From assembly GCA_020746105.1 (NCBI GenBank), contig CM036617.1, positions 147,998,578 to 148,062,577 on the forward strand: a stretch of 64,000 nt of DNA, read 5' to 3'. A program made the translations under genes and the position numbers. The DNA is from Trogon surrucura (taxonomy: Eukaryota > Chordata > Aves > Trogoniformes > Trogonidae). This document shows, piece by piece, positions 63,344-64,000 of this stretch (its first letter is position 1; each line of letters begins with the position of its first letter). The notes under the pieces are model-generated. The model saw nothing but the letters and a program-made list of their open reading frames with translations. It had not been told where the DNA came from and made no database searches.

Positions 63344-64000
63344 ACCCTCTCTACTAACTGAATCCACATATGTGGTAGTCCTTTAAAAAGATTCATTTTA
63401 AAGAAGCAGCTCCCAGTAGCATGAATACACCTGAAACAAATCACGCAAGTTATAAAATCAAGAAGCAAAGTTAAGAATTAGCCTTGTTCAAGGAAACAAT
63501 GTATGTACCAGCATCTTTATATCAACCATGCTAAAGAGATTAAACAATTATACAGCTGAGTGTCTTAGATCACTACAGTTTTGTCATAAAAATATCCAGT
63601 GTATCTGAATACCTAGAAACAACCTGCCATCCTGAGAATGACACAGATGATGCTGCTGATGCATTTTCTGGCAGTCACAGTGTCTACTGCTGTTCAAATA
63701 TCCATCTTTTGGACTGCATAACCATCTTGCAATGCCTACTATTGATAAAATGTCTTTTTTTTCTTTTTTTTTTTAATTTTAAAAATATAGTTGATCTCTC
63801 ATTGTCAGTAAATGTGTCAGCAATTAAATTCATTTCTTAGACCTTTTCCTACTTCATTGTAGCAATTAGTCCAGTTTGTGATTAGTTTGACATGTTTTGT
63901 ACATTATGCAATAGTCAAGACAGCCTTTCAGAAGATGTAGACACCAAAATTACACGAGTCCCTTTTTGAATAAGTAAATTAACCTCTTATTTTTAAATTT
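63344..64000. other. Non-coding stretch, no gene recognised
   Basis: AT-rich unique DNA with a T-rich run near 63756-63774 and no recognisable gene, RNA or repeat family. Confidence 0.55.

Noticed and set aside
1..64000. CRISPR arrays, tRNA or rRNA genes, telomeric repeats, bacterial operons
   Set aside because: No regularly spaced direct repeats, no cloverleaf with A/B boxes beyond degenerate SINE heads, no TTAGGG arrays and no prokaryotic gene layout.

Overview
This window looks like gene-free, interspersed-repeat-bearing DNA from an archosaur, most likely a bird. The evidence is a set of CR1 (chicken repeat 1) LINE fragments. Several carry the diagnostic CR1 3' end, the 'ggtcccttccaacc' block followed by tandem ATTCTGTG or ATTCTATG octamers. 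The copies are 5'-truncated without poly-A tails, as is usual for CR1. The background is AT-rich, CpG-poor and full of short A/T runs. I see no operons, ribosome-binding sites, tRNAs, rRNAs, CRISPR arrays or bacterial gene organisation. No reading frame outside CR1 matches a protein family I recognise.

Layout. The window opens inside an old plus-strand CR1 remnant (1-335). Positions 336-17821 are non-coding apart from two tiny CR1 3' scraps near 12.0 and 14.5 kb. The best preserved element is a plus-strand CR1 at 17822-18884. It keeps the C-terminal half of the reverse transcriptase, including FADD, interrupted by one frameshift. A minus-strand relative with a near-identical 3' end lies at 27023-27378. 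A plus-strand CR1 of a different subfamily lies at 46519-47131, and a short minus-strand 3' end at 63210-63343. Traces of ancient tRNA-derived SINEs (MIR/CORE-SINE/AmnSINE type) can be made out near 20.3, 25.1, 26.8, 34.8 and 48.2 kb. A possible LTR fragment containing a 30-bp duplication lies near 40.5-40.76 kb.

The most interesting parts are stretches with little repeat character, dense homeodomain, POU, caudal or nuclear-receptor-type motifs and locally retained CpGs. The main ones are 28.84-29.56, 32.88-33.13, 39.48-39.84 and 41.69-42.40 kb. They resemble conserved non-coding developmental enhancers in a gene desert or large intron, but this is inference from base composition and motifs and needs an alignment to confirm.

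One 1.08-kb frame at 56525-57604 has a single stop and no recognisable family. It could be a non-coding RNA exon, a decayed coding sequence or chance. Several 31-36 nt homopurine runs, a 42-nt alternating purine-pyrimidine tract and long G/C homopolymers are possible non-B DNA sites and likely sequencing trouble spots. I did not find a convincing new biological system. The enhancer-like islands and the long open frame deserve the first checks.
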